This document shows, piece by piece, positions 27,777 to 36,410 of a DNA stretch of 64,000 nt (the stretch's first letter is position 1; each line of letters begins with the position of its first letter). Where the stretch lies: positions 3,991-67,990 of the forward strand of contig JBBIMP010000030.1 in NCBI GenBank assembly GCA_037444305.1, read 5' to 3'. A program made the position numbers and the translations under genes. Source of the DNA: JBBIMP01 sp037444305. Lineage in GTDB: Bacteria > Acidobacteriota > UBA6911. The notes beneath the pieces are model-generated. The model was not told the origin of the DNA. It saw only the letters and a program-made list of their open reading frames with translations, and made no database searches.

Positions 27777-28586
27777 ATGAATCTCAACGAACGCCTGATG
27801 GCCAAGCCGGGCACGACCCCGGATCTCACCAGGCTGAATCCCGGCGCCACCCCGGGCGTCAAGGGCAAGAAGGCTGCCGCCGGTCTGCTCAAGCGGAATA
27901 TCGACCGGCTCAACGAACTGCAGTACCTGCTCTACGCGGAAAACAAGCACGCCGTCCTGGTAGTGCTGCAGGCGATGGACGCCGCGGGCAAGGACGGGAC
28001 GATCCGGCACGTAATGGCCGGGCTGAATCCGCAGGGCTGCTCGGTGACGCCGTTCAAGGTCCCCTCGGACGAGGAGCGCGATCACGATTTTCTCTGGCGG
28101 ATCCACAAGGCCGCGCCGCGCATCGGCGAATTCGGCATCTTCAACCGGTCGCATTACGAGGATGTCCTGGTCGTGCGCGTGCACAGCCTGGTGCCGCCGG
28201 AAGTCTGGTCAAAGCGCTACGAACAGATCAACGCCTTCGAAAAGCTGCTGGCCGACAATGGCGTCACGATCCTCAAGTTCTTCCTGCACATCAGCAAGGA
28301 AGAGCAGAAGCGCCGGTTTCGCAAGCGCCTGGAGGATCCCAGGAAGCACTGGAAGCTGTCGCAGAAGGACTTCGACGAACGGGCCTTCTGGGAGGACTAC
28401 ATGCAGGCGTACACGGAGGCGCTGGCTCGCTGCAGCACGCCGTGGGCGCCCTGGTACATCATCCCCTCGGACCGAAAGTGGTACCGTAACCTGGCCGTGT
28501 CGCAGATCATCGTCGAAGTCCTCGAACAGCTCGACATGCAGTTTCCTCCGCCCGGAATGGATGTCTCCCGGTTCCGGCTGGAATGA
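27777..28586 (+). CDS. ppk2: Polyphosphate kinase 2 family protein
   Basis: The 269-residue protein is a one-domain PPK2 that transfers phosphate between polyphosphate and nucleotides. The Walker A region is LQAMDAAGKDGTIRHVM (about residues 65-80). Further family motifs are FNRSHYEDVLVVRVH (Walker B region), KFFLHISKEEQKRRFRKRL and PWYIIPSDRKWYRNLAVS. The start is the ATG at 27777 after GAGAGGCCGCC. A Nudix gene follows after 10 bp, so an operon is likely. Confidence 0.92.
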   Translation: MNLNERLMAKPGTTPDLTRLNPGATPGVKGKKAAAGLLKRNIDRLNELQYLLYAENKHAVLVVLQAMDAAGKDGTIRHVMAGLNPQGCSVTPFKVPSDEERDHDFLWRIHKAAPRIGEFGIFNRSHYEDVLVVRVHSLVPPEVWSKRYEQINAFEKLLADNGVTILKFFLHISKEEQKRRFRKRLEDPRKHWKLSQKDFDERAFWEDYMQAYTEALARCSTPWAPWYIIPSDRKWYRNLAVSQIIVEVLEQLDMQFPPPGMDVSRFRLE

Positions 28587-28596
28587 GTTTGGGGAA

Positions 28597-29175
28597 ATGA
28601 AGCTCCAGGAGACCATACAGAGGCGGCTGGAAGGACTCGAACTCCGGGAACTGGCCGAGGATTACCGGCGCGAAGCCGCGGTCCTGATCCCCATTTTCGA
28701 GCGCGGCGGCGAACCGCATTTTCTGCTCACGCTCCGGACCGAAGAGGTGAAGTCCCACAAGGGCCAGGTGTCCTTCCCCGGAGGGATGCGCCAGGACGGG
28801 GAGAGCTTCAGCGAGACGGCGCTGCGTGAGACCTTCGAGGAAGTAGGCATCGCGTCCGAGAACATCGAGCTGCTGGGCCGGTTCCACGAATACCTTTCCA
28901 TCACCCACTACCGCGTCGTCCCCTTTGTCGGCTACCTGAAATGCCCCTTCTCCACCACTCCGCACGCAATGGAAGTCGCGGAGATATTTTCCGTGCCGTT
29001 CGGCATCTTCGGCGGGCCGTCCAATCTCCGCGTGGAGAAGATGAAAAGGTTCGGCCGCGTCATGGACGTGTATTTCTATCGGTACGGTGCGCGGGAGATC
29101 TGGGGACTCACGGCCTGCATCATCCGGGATTTCCTGGCGGAGATGGATCTTCTCGGAAGTTGCGCTCCTCAGTGA
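28597..29175 (+). CDS. Nudix hydrolase, CoA pyrophosphatase-like
   Basis: The 192-residue protein contains the Nudix box GGMRQDGESFSETALRETFEEVGI. Upstream of it is the segment KGQVSFPGG, which resembles the UPF0035/NudL signature of enzymes that split CoA and related dinucleotides. The ATG at 28597 lies behind TTTGGGGA. It follows ppk2 by 10 bp. Confidence 0.88.
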   Translation: MKLQETIQRRLEGLELRELAEDYRREAAVLIPIFERGGEPHFLLTLRTEEVKSHKGQVSFPGGMRQDGESFSETALRETFEEVGIASENIELLGRFHEYLSITHYRVVPFVGYLKCPFSTTPHAMEVAEIFSVPFGIFGGPSNLRVEKMKRFGRVMDVYFYRYGAREIWGLTACIIRDFLAEMDLLGSCAPQ

Positions 29176-29183
29176 GGCCTTCG

Positions 29184-29366
29184 GTCACCTGCTTCCCCTA
29201 TCCAAAGGAGGCGTTCCGCAGCCGCTACTGGCGCAAAGGCTACCGCGGGAACAACAGCTCCGACGTCCTGATCCAGGACCTCAAGACGAAAAAAATCTCA
29301 CAACTCACCGATACCAACCTGCAGAACTTCCGCAACCACACACAGGACGTCTACCCCATGTGGGGG
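29184..29366 (+). pseudogene. Fragment of a tricorn-like (S41/PD40) peptidase gene
   Basis: In frame with 29184 the translation reads FPYPKEAFRSRYWRKGYRGN and then NSSDVLIQDLKTKKISQLTD and QDVYPMWG. This is the beta-propeller segment with the RxxYWRKGYRGNN-type motif found in tricorn-like proteases of Acidobacteriota. Only about 60 codons remain, without a start and without the catalytic half. It starts immediately after the Nudix stop codon and ends in unrelated sequence before the DAHP synthase gene. Confidence 0.6.
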
Positions 29367-29506
29367 GCGCGTGTCATCCCCCCAGCTCCGCTCGCGGGGC
29401 TGCCCGGTCGCGACCGCCCCCGTCCGGAGGCTTCAAGCCGTGGATCCCTTCGGCATTGACGCCCACCCCATGCCATGCTATTTGTTGGCTTTTTCGGGAC
29501 AGCGGG

Positions 29507-30337
29507 ATGCTTAGGGAGATTCCTGATCTAAAACTCGGCGCCCGGGACCGCCAGCCGGAAGGCTCGGTGGTCGATGTCGGCGGGGTACCCATCGGCGGAC
29601 GCAATCCGGTCGTGGTGGCGGGACCCTGTTCGGTCGAGAGCCCCGAACAGATGCTGGCGGTCGCGCAGGCGGTCCAGCGCTCCGGCGCGAGGATTCTCCG
29701 GGGAGGGGCCTACAAACCCCGCACCTCCCCCTACACCTTCCGCGGGCTCGGCGAAGAAGGCCTGAGGATACTGGCGGATGTCCGGCGCGAAACGGGGCTT
29801 CCCGTCGTCACCGAAGCGATGGATGCGCGCCACCTCGAGGCCGTCTGCGCCCACGCGGACATGGTCCAGGTCGGCTCGCGCAACATGCAGAATTTCACCC
29901 TGCTCGATGAGGTCGGCCGCTGCAAGCTGCCGGTCCTGCTCAAGCGAGGCCTGGCCGCGACCCTCGAGGAACTCCTGCTGGCGGCCGAGTACATCGCCAG
30001 CGGCGGCAACGAGCGGATTGTGCTGTGCGAGCGGGGCATCCGGACGTTCGAGACCTCCGCGCGGAACACGCTCGATCTGAACTCCGTGCCGATGCTGAAG
30101 GCGCTGAGCCATTATCCCGTGATCGTGGACCCGAGCCACGGAACCGGCCTGTGGTGGATGGTAACGCCGCTGGCAAGGGCGGCCGTCGCCGTCGGCGCCG
30201 ACGGGATCCTGGTAGAAGTGCATGGAGACCCGTGCGGCGCGCTCTGCGACGGCGCGCAGTCTCTGCTGCCGGAGCGATTCGAGGCGATGATGTCCGAACT
30301 GCGTCCCTTGGCGGCTGCGATGGGAAAGGAAGTCTGA
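29507..30337 (+). CDS. aroF: 3-deoxy-7-phosphoheptulonate synthase (DAHP synthase, AroF/KdsA-like type)
   Basis: The 276-residue enzyme condenses phosphoenolpyruvate with erythrose 4-phosphate, the first step of aromatic amino acid synthesis. Motifs are [59 protein letters not shown] and VDPSHGTG, which carry metal- and substrate-binding residues of the short Iβ-type enzymes. There is no chorismate mutase or regulatory domain, so allosteric control by a fused domain is absent. The ATG at 29507 has a weak ribosome-binding site. Confidence 0.92.
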   Translation: MLREIPDLKLGARDRQPEGSVVDVGGVPIGGRNPVVVAGPCSVESPEQMLAVAQAVQRSGARILRGGAYKPRTSPYTFRGLGEEGLRILADVRRETGLPVVTEAMDARHLEAVCAHADMVQVGSRNMQNFTLLDEVGRCKLPVLLKRGLAATLEELLLAAEYIASGGNERIVLCERGIRTFETSARNTLDLNSVPMLKALSHYPVIVDPSHGTGLWWMVTPLARAAVAVGADGILVEVHGDPCGALCDGAQSLLPERFEAMMSELRPLAAAMGKEV

Positions 30338-30566
30338 GCTGCGAGGATCCCCGACAGCACTCAAGAAGGGCAGGGGCGCAACACCGCACATGACTTCCCT
30401 CACCCGCATCCCGGGTTGCGGCAACCAGCAAATCCCCCACAGTAATAATTGAAATCCACCGCCCCTTGGGAATAGCATCAAAGCACATGCGGCAGGAGTT
30501 TGCCCCCCGGGCCGCCGGTCCGGGAGCCAGGCGTTCGATATCGAGTTCTCTCTTCCGGAGACCGGA

Positions 30567-31178
30567 GTGGCGGCACACATATTGACCAGACGCGGACTTC
30601 TAGCGCACCCCGCATTCGCCATCTCGGAACTCCTCCGCACATTGCCCGAAGCCGATACGCCCGGTCCTGAGGCCAAAACCGCCGGGGGACTCAGCGACAC
30701 CGATGTCCAACGCATGCTTCATGCCCTCGCCGACCTCGAGCGGGCCAGCCGGGCTTTCCAGACGCTGGCCGCGGGACAGGAATCGGTCGTGCGGGATCTG
30801 AAGGATATCCTGCGGGATATGCAGGAAATGGCTGCCGGCGGGGAGGCGCAAAACCGGCGTCAACTGGTCGAGGATTTCCTGCCTCTGAGCGACAGCCTGC
30901 ACCGCATGTCGAGGGCGCTCGCCAACTGGGAGAGCGGCGCCCTGGCGGCAGGGGCGGACAGGCTGGCCGGAAGGGCCGACGACTTTCTCTCGTCCCTGGG
31001 TGTCGAGATCGTACCTACCTTAGGGGAAAGATTCGATCCTCTGGTCCACCAGGCGCTGGAAATCAAACCGGCCCCGCCGGACATGCAAGGGCGTGTCCTT
31101 GAGGAGATTTCCAGGGGCTACCGCTTCGAAAACCGGATTCTGAGAGCGGCTCACGTCATCGTCGGCAGGAGGGAGTGA
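30567..31178 (+). CDS. grpE: GrpE-like nucleotide exchange factor
   Basis: The 203-residue protein ends in the GrpE beta-domain signature: GVEIVPTLGERFDPLVHQAL, then PPDMQGRVLEEISRGY and ILRAAHVIVGR. Before it lies a long helical region (about 45-130), as in the GrpE dimer stalk. GrpE releases ADP from DnaK. No dnaK or dnaJ is adjacent; the next gene is a TPR membrane protein, so this may be a specialised paralogue. The GTG start at 30567 is a best guess. Confidence 0.78.
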   Translation: MAAHILTRRGLLAHPAFAISELLRTLPEADTPGPEAKTAGGLSDTDVQRMLHALADLERASRAFQTLAAGQESVVRDLKDILRDMQEMAAGGEAQNRRQLVEDFLPLSDSLHRMSRALANWESGALAAGADRLAGRADDFLSSLGVEIVPTLGERFDPLVHQALEIKPAPPDMQGRVLEEISRGYRFENRILRAAHVIVGRRE

Positions 31179-31221
31179 TGGGATCGGCTCTGCTGCCGGC
31201 GACGGCGGGACGGAACCACGC

Positions 31222-32190
31222 ATGAGGGCGGATTCGCTGTTCAACGAGGGGCTCCGGAGAGCGCGCACGGGAGACTACGTGCCGGCGCTCGCCCTTCTGC
31301 GCGAGTCGCTCGCCCTGGATGCCGACCGCGCCGAAACCTGCCGCCTGATGGGAAAAGTCTGCCTGCACCTGGGACAGCTGGACGAAGCCGAGGCCTGCTG
31401 GGAGAGGGCGCTTGCACTCGAACCGAGCGACAGCGAGGCCGCCCGCTGCCTGCGCGTTCTCGGCCGGCACCGGACGCTGCGGCATGCGTGGTCGGCAGCA
31501 CTCGTGCTCATCCTCGCCGCGGTTGTCACGGCAGTGTCCTGGCATCATTACCGATCTCTGCGCGGTTTCGAAACCGCCCTGGCGCGCCTGGAAACCCGGC
31601 TGCAAGTTGCCGCGCAGCCGCAGTTGCCGGAGCAGGAGGCCCCGGAGCCGCCGGGAGCCCCGGCTGCGCCGCCGGCCGCCCAACCGCAGCCAGAAGCGCC
31701 GGCAGAGCCCGTCCAGGAGCCCGCTGCGCCTCCTGCCCCGCCTCCGATCCCGACGCGTGCACCCGCGGCTGCGCCGCCTCCATCGCCGGCAAGGGCGCCT
31801 GAAACGTCTGTGCCTTTCGCGGACCGATACCAGACCGCCCTATCGGCGGCCCTTGCCGGCGAACTTGCCAAAGCGAGAGGCCTGTTCGAGCCGCTGGCGC
31901 AGGAAGTTCACGCGAAGGAACCGCTCGCGGGCAACGCCCACTACTGGCTCGGTCGCTGCCTCTACGAGCTCGGCGACACGCGGGCGGCACTCCAGCGCTT
32001 CAATCTCGTATTGGCGCAATATCCGCGTTCGTATAAGGTCGGGGATGCCATGCTCGACAGCGGCAGGTGCCATCTCCGTCTCGGGGATCCGGAAAAAGCA
32101 CGGGAGGCATGGCAGAAGCTGCTCGACGGCAGATACGAAGCACGCGTGAAGGAAGCCGCCCGGCGCCTCATGCGCGAAGCCGGTTTTTAA
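31222..32190 (+). CDS. TPR protein with single membrane anchor and Pro-rich linker
   Basis: The 322-residue protein has N-terminal TPR helices (MRADSLFNEGLRRARTGDYV onward, about 1-80), one transmembrane segment (WSAALVLILAAVVTAVSW, about 92-112), and a long Pro/Ala linker (about 130-195). C-terminal TPRs follow (about 200-322), including HYWLGRCLYELGDTRAALQ. The layout places one TPR set in the cytoplasm and one in the periplasm, suiting a scaffold across the membrane. It is 43 bp after grpE, so a chaperone-linked role is possible but unproven. Confidence 0.8.
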   Translation: MRADSLFNEGLRRARTGDYVPALALLRESLALDADRAETCRLMGKVCLHLGQLDEAEACWERALALEPSDSEAARCLRVLGRHRTLRHAWSAALVLILAAVVTAVSWHHYRSLRGFETALARLETRLQVAAQPQLPEQEAPEPPGAPAAPPAAQPQPEAPAEPVQEPAAPPAPPPIPTRAPAAAPPPSPARAPETSVPFADRYQTALSAALAGELAKARGLFEPLAQEVHAKEPLAGNAHYWLGRCLYELGDTRAALQRFNLVLAQYPRSYKVGDAMLDSGRCHLRLGDPEKAREAWQKLLDGRYEARVKEAARRLMREAGF

Positions 32191-32310
32191 AAGCAGTGGG
32201 CTTCGTGCCCCTCTGGGTCTTGACCTCTGGGAGGCAAAAACGGGGAAGCGGCAAAGGCCCGAAGGTACACACCGTCGAGGCAGGCGTACTCCCGATTTCG
32301 GCAAGCGGAA

Positions 32311-33405
32311 TTATTCGTAGACGTGGATCGCAATGGCCTTCACGGCCGCGAAGAGGATCTCGCCGGCAACCATGTGCAACGAGGCGGCCGCCTCGCGCGT
32401 GACCTCGGCCCGGACCGGCAGCCCCGCGTCGATGGTGACCCTCACGCGATCGGCAAGCGCCAGGACTTCCGTAACAGTTCCTCGGAACACATTCCGCGGC
32501 GAACCTTCGGGCCGCTCGTGAAACAGCGTCACGTCGGCCGGCGCGAACGTCAGGAAGACCTCCCCCGCCAGTGCATCGGCGATCACATGAAACTCCAGCG
32601 GGCCCGCGTGGGCCGATTTGAGCCCCGCACCGGAATCCAGCACTGCCTGGAAGAGATTCAAACCGGTGAATTCGGCCACGAAGCCTGTTCTCGGCTGCTT
32701 CTGCAGGTCGCTCAACCGCCCCGTCTGGCTGACCCGCCCCTCCTCCAGGACGATGATGCTTTCCCCCAGGACCAGGGCGTCCAGCGGATCGTGCGTCACG
32801 ATGAGCACGGGAATGGCGACCTCGGCCAGGAACTCCCTCAGTTCCCGGCGCACCGACATGGACGTGGCAACGTCCAGCGAGCGGAAGGGCTCGTCCAGCA
32901 GAAGACACTCGGGGTCGGCCGCCAATGCCCGCGCCAGCGCCACCTTCTGCTTTTCGCCACCCGAGAGCCGAGCGACATCCGCTCCGGCGAGCGCCTCGAT
33001 GCCGAGCCTCGCCAGCCACCAGTCCACAGCCCTCTCCCGCTCCGGCCGCCGCGCAGAACGCACGCGGGGGCCGAAGGAGATGTTTTCCCGCACGGTCAGG
33101 TGAGGGAAGAGCGCGTAGTCCTGGAAAAGCAGGCCGACCCGGCGCCGCGAAGGAGCGAGGTGCACGCCCGCACCCGCGTCCGAGAGGACGCTCTCCCCGA
33201 GCGAGATCCTGCCCCTGTCCGGCTGCAGCAGGCCGGCAATCAGCCTCAGGCAGGTGCTTTTGCCCGAGCCGTTCGGCCCGATCAGGACGGTCGGGGAACC
33301 TGGTTTGACCTCGAAGCAGGCGTCGAAGGCGAAGCCTCCGAGAGCAACACCCGCGTCGACCGTGAGTGACTGCGCTTGGCCCAGCTGCCGGCTCAAATCG
33401 TGCAT
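32311..33405 (-). CDS. modC: Molybdate ABC transporter ATP-binding protein
   Basis: The 364-residue protein has Walker A (IGPNGSGKST), Q-loop (LLFQDYALFPHLT), signature (LSGGEKQKVALARAL), Walker B (CLLLDEPFRSLD) and H-loop (IVTHDPLDA). A C-terminal TOBE/Mop-like molybdate-binding region (about 290-364) follows. The start at 33405 leaves a 4-bp gap to modB; an upstream ATG at 33456 would overlap modB by 47 bp. It is the last gene of a modABC operon. Confidence 0.92.
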   Translation of the reverse strand: MHDLSRQLGQAQSLTVDAGVALGGFAFDACFEVKPGSPTVLIGPNGSGKSTCLRLIAGLLQPDRGRISLGESVLSDAGAGVHLAPSRRRVGLLFQDYALFPHLTVRENISFGPRVRSARRPERERAVDWWLARLGIEALAGADVARLSGGEKQKVALARALAADPECLLLDEPFRSLDVATSMSVRRELREFLAEVAIPVLIVTHDPLDALVLGESIIVLEEGRVSQTGRLSDLQKQPRTGFVAEFTGLNLFQAVLDSGAGLKSAHAGPLEFHVIADALAGEVFLTFAPADVTLFHERPEGSPRNVFRGTVTEVLALADRVRVTIDAGLPVRAEVTREAAASLHMVAGEILFAAVKAIAIHVYE

Positions 33406-33409
33406 GGTC

Positions 33410-34249
33410 TCAGACAACGGAGGGCCTCCAGCGCGCCGCCAGCCACTTGGCGGCAACGAGCGTGACGATCGACAGGATCAGGACGAGGGTAGAGACAGCA
33501 ACCGCAGTCGGGAGGTCGGACTCCATCGCGCTCATGACCGCGAGGGTGAGCGTCTGGGTTCTTCCCGGAAAGTTCCCCGCGAACATCATGGTGGCGCCGA
33601 ACTCCGAGAGGGCGCGCGCCCAGACCAGCAGCACCCCGGCCAGGAGCGAGGGGCGGGCCAGCGGGAGAACGACAAAGCGGAAAGTCTTCCACGGGCCTGC
33701 CCCCAGTGTGGCAGCTGCCGCCACCAGGTTGCGGTCCACCGTCTCGAATCCCGCGCGCGCCGATTTGATGAAATACGGGCTGGCCACGAACACCTGCGCC
33801 ATGACGACCGCGGCGCTCGTGAACCCGATTTCGAGGCCGAAAACCGAAAGGTGCTTCCCAATCAGCCCGTTCCGTCCGAATGCCAGCAGCAGTGCAACTC
33901 CGGCCACCACCGGGGGGACGGTCAGCGGAAGATCCACCAGCGTATCCAGCCACTCCTTGCCGCGGAACCTTCCGCCCGCCAGCAGCAGGGCGACCGGAGT
34001 CCCTGCCGCCACGCAGATGGCGGTGGCGGCCAGGGATGTCTTCAGCGTGACCAGGAGGGCTCGCACGGCCGATTCGGAGCGGATGTGCAGCCACCAATCC
34101 GCCGGCGAAAGAAAGAGCAGCAGCGCGGCGAGCGGGAAAAGCAGAAACAGCAGCAGCGGAAGCGATCCGAGCGCAAGCCCCGTCAACGAGCCGCCCGGCT
34201 CGCGTCGCCGCTGCCCGTCCTTCCCGCGAGCGTCATTGGAAGAAGCCAT
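33410..34249 (-). CDS. modB: Molybdate ABC transporter permease
   Basis: The 279-residue membrane protein has five to six predicted helices and the permease EAA-type loop (AAAATLGAGPWKTFRFVVLPLARPS). It also has ModB hallmarks, DLPLTVPPVVAGVALL and RALSEFGATMMFAGN. Its start overlaps the end of modA by 17 bp. Confidence 0.93.
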   Translation of the reverse strand: MASSNDARGKDGQRRREPGGSLTGLALGSLPLLLFLLFPLAALLLFLSPADWWLHIRSESAVRALLVTLKTSLAATAICVAAGTPVALLLAGGRFRGKEWLDTLVDLPLTVPPVVAGVALLLAFGRNGLIGKHLSVFGLEIGFTSAAVVMAQVFVASPYFIKSARAGFETVDRNLVAAAATLGAGPWKTFRFVVLPLARPSLLAGVLLVWARALSEFGATMMFAGNFPGRTQTLTLAVMSAMESDLPTAVAVSTLVLILSIVTLVAAKWLAARWRPSVV

Positions 34250-35069
34250 GCTCGTTCAGTATCTTCCGGCCCCGTTCACCCAGAACGAACCGGACAAAGG
34301 CGCCGGAGTGTTCCCGGGCCGCAGCTTTGGCGAGAACCGCTATCCAATAGTCCGCCGTAATCTCCACTCCCGGGGGAAGCGCGAGGATCCGGACCTTGTC
34401 CCCGGCCGCCACGGCATCCGTCTGATAGACGAAGCCGGCGTCGGCTTCCCCCAGCACCACGCGCGACAGCACGGCGCGCACACTGGTCTCGTGGCTCAGA
34501 ACGTTGGACTCGACACCTGCAGAATAATCCGGTCTGAATCCCTCGATCACGGAAAGCGCGTTCACGAGTGCCCGTGCATACCGGCCCGCGGGAACGGCTT
34601 CCGCGGCCATCACTACCTTCACGCCGGGAAGCGCGAGATCCTCCGGACGGGTAACATTCCCGCAGCCGCTGCAGGCAATCGCCACGATTCGATTGCGGGC
34701 CAGGAGGGCAGGATCACGAGCCAGCGATCCCTGCCTCAGCGCCTCCATTTCTTCCGTGTCGGCGGAAGCGAAAACGTCCGCCGGCGCCCCCTGCTCGATC
34801 TGTGTCCGCAGCAACTGGCTGCCGCCAAAGTGAAACTCGATGCGCATTCCCGGATGGGCCTTCTCATACTCGGCGCCGACCGCGCGGAATGCATCCGTCA
34901 GGGAAGATGCCGCGAAGACCTTCAGCTCCCGGGATTCCCCCACGCGGCAGGCCATGGTGAATGCAGAGAGCGACACGAAGAGAAGTGCGGCCTCGAGGGC
35001 TGCGATCCTCCAGCGCCAGGCGCATTGCAGAATCTCACGGAGTTGCCCGCAGGGTTGTGCCTGTGCCAT
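34233..35069 (-). CDS. modA: Molybdate-binding periplasmic (lipo)protein
   Basis: The 278-residue substrate-binding protein has a lipobox-like leader (LSAFTMAC) and then ELKVFAASSLTDAFRAVG, HFGGSQLLRTQIEQGAPADV and GEADAGFVYQTDA, the typical ModA segments lining the oxyanion pocket. Together with modB and modC it imports molybdate or tungstate. I saw no Moco-riboswitch-like structure or ModE dyad in the 40 bp before it. Confidence 0.92.
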   Translation of the reverse strand: MAQAQPCGQLREILQCAWRWRIAALEAALLFVSLSAFTMACRVGESRELKVFAASSLTDAFRAVGAEYEKAHPGMRIEFHFGGSQLLRTQIEQGAPADVFASADTEEMEALRQGSLARDPALLARNRIVAIACSGCGNVTRPEDLALPGVKVVMAAEAVPAGRYARALVNALSVIEGFRPDYSAGVESNVLSHETSVRAVLSRVVLGEADAGFVYQTDAVAAGDKVRILALPPGVEITADYWIAVLAKAAAREHSGAFVRFVLGERGRKILNEHGFFQ

Positions 35070-35108
35070 GAACTCCCGAGGCCGGCGGCGCGTCAGGGAT
35101 GGGGTACG

Positions 35109-35675
35109 CTAGAAGTGAATTGCGATCCCCGTGGTTATCAGAAGGTTGGAATCCCACTTGGCGCGATCCCTGGCGCCCGTGATGTCCGGCAGGCCCATCG
35201 CCATCTGGTTCAGCTCCAGGAGGAGGTGAAAGCCGGGGCTCAGCCGGATCTGCGCGCCGCCGCCGTAACTAAAGGTCTGGCCGTAGCTCACCAGGGTAAA
35301 ACCGGGCTGCTCGAATACATACCGGGTGAAGCCGACGCCGCCCTTCGCAAAGAAGTTGAACGGGCCCACGTCCCTCTTGGTCACCAAGAGTCCCTGCATC
35401 TCGTTGATGAGATTCAGATCGAGTCCGCCCTGCTTGACTCCAGTGTAGAACCCCATCTGCTGCCAGAGCCCGAAGACACCGGTGATGTTGTAGGCGAAGC
35501 CGAATCCGCCGCCTTTCAGGCCGGCGTCCCTGATGTCGAACGCAGGGCTCCCCGAACGGTAATCGAAGCTCCGGTTCCCCTGGTAGAAGACCTGCAATTC
35601 GCCCTGGGGAAAGCTCTGCGCCATCGCGGTGCCGACACCGAAGAGCACGACCGCCGCCACCAGTATGTTTTTCAT
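35109..35675 (-). CDS. Outer-membrane beta-barrel protein
   Basis: The 188-residue protein has a signal peptide (MKNILVAAVVLFGVGTAMA) and alternating beta strands rich in Gly and aromatics (GFGFAYNITGVFGLWQQMGF, FNFFAKGGVGFTRYVFE). It ends in a terminal Phe (GIAIHF), typical of eight-stranded OmpA/OmpX-like barrels. The function is unknown. It precedes modA by 39 bp on the same strand and could share its transcript. Confidence 0.75.
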   Translation of the reverse strand: MKNILVAAVVLFGVGTAMAQSFPQGELQVFYQGNRSFDYRSGSPAFDIRDAGLKGGGFGFAYNITGVFGLWQQMGFYTGVKQGGLDLNLINEMQGLLVTKRDVGPFNFFAKGGVGFTRYVFEQPGFTLVSYGQTFSYGGGAQIRLSPGFHLLLELNQMAMGLPDITGARDRAKWDSNLLITTGIAIHF

Positions 35676-35766
35676 AGGACCCCCGTGAAAATCTAGCCGC
35701 CGGGTGCTGGTCTGTCAACGGCTATTCGGGAAGCGGGATTCCCCCACCAACCAATAGGAGATGGGC

Positions 35767-35928
35767 ATGACTGAGAGATCCGCAAGGGGATTGTGTTTCT
35801 GGTTGCGGCGCCTTGCCTGCGCCTCGTGCCTCGTCGGCTTCGCCGCCGGGGTGGCGCCCGCTCAAGGTTCCCAGTCGTGGCTCGAAGCCTGCCGAGCCGC
35901 CGCTATCCGGCCGGCCGGGTCTGCCATG
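35767..35928 (+). pseudogene. 5' stub of a secreted-protein gene
   Basis: AGGAG at 35756-35760 precedes an ATG at 35767 that opens a clear export leader (LRRLACASCLVGFAAGVAPA-QG). After about 45 codons the frame runs into the antisense remains of a histidine kinase, where the composition stops looking like this protein. It is best read as the start of a gene cut by the rearrangement that fills 35.9-36.4 kb. Confidence 0.45.
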
Positions 35929-36410
35929 CTATTCCAAGGGTGGCGAGTCGAGAACCTCCCGCACCTTGAGCGTCAATTGATCCAGATCAAAAGGCTTCTT
36001 CAGGAACCGGCCGGGCGCCTCCGGCAGATTGCTTTTCGAAAAGTCGGCGTATCCCGACATGAAGAGAATCCTAAGGGCCGGCCGCATGCGGTGCACAGCA
36101 TCAACTTGCCTCCGTCGGGCATGGCATCGCGGGCGTTGACCGCCAGGTTCATGATGACCTGCTCGAGCCGGCCGCGGTCAGCCCAGACATGTTCCAGTCC
36201 GGGATCCAGGTCAAAGACGATTTCTATGTCCTCCCCGATCAACCGCTGCAGCATCCTCGCGATGTCCTGCACGACCTTGTTCATGTCGAGAACGGCGGGC
36301 TGCAGAACCTGTCGGCGACTGAAGGCAAGAAGCTGGGAAGTGAGCTTGGCAGCGCGGTCTGCCGCCGTGCGGATCTCCTGGAGATCGAACTTCGGCCCTG
36401 CGAAGCGCAT
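35929..36410 (-). pseudogene. Hybrid histidine kinase relic with internal deletion and frameshift
   Basis: Reading from 36410, the first frame holds the end of a HisKA domain (AADRAAKLTSQLLAFSRRQV) and the start of an HATPase domain with the N-box (VIMNLAVNARDAMPDGGKL). It breaks near 36090. A second frame, from 36087 to a TAG at 35929, holds the end of a receiver domain (LRILFMSGYADF, GRFLKKPFDLDQLTLKVREV). Missing are the phospho-accepting His, the ATP-lid G-boxes and the receiver Asp. The relic cannot signal; it shows that a hybrid sensor kinase once stood here. Confidence 0.75.
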
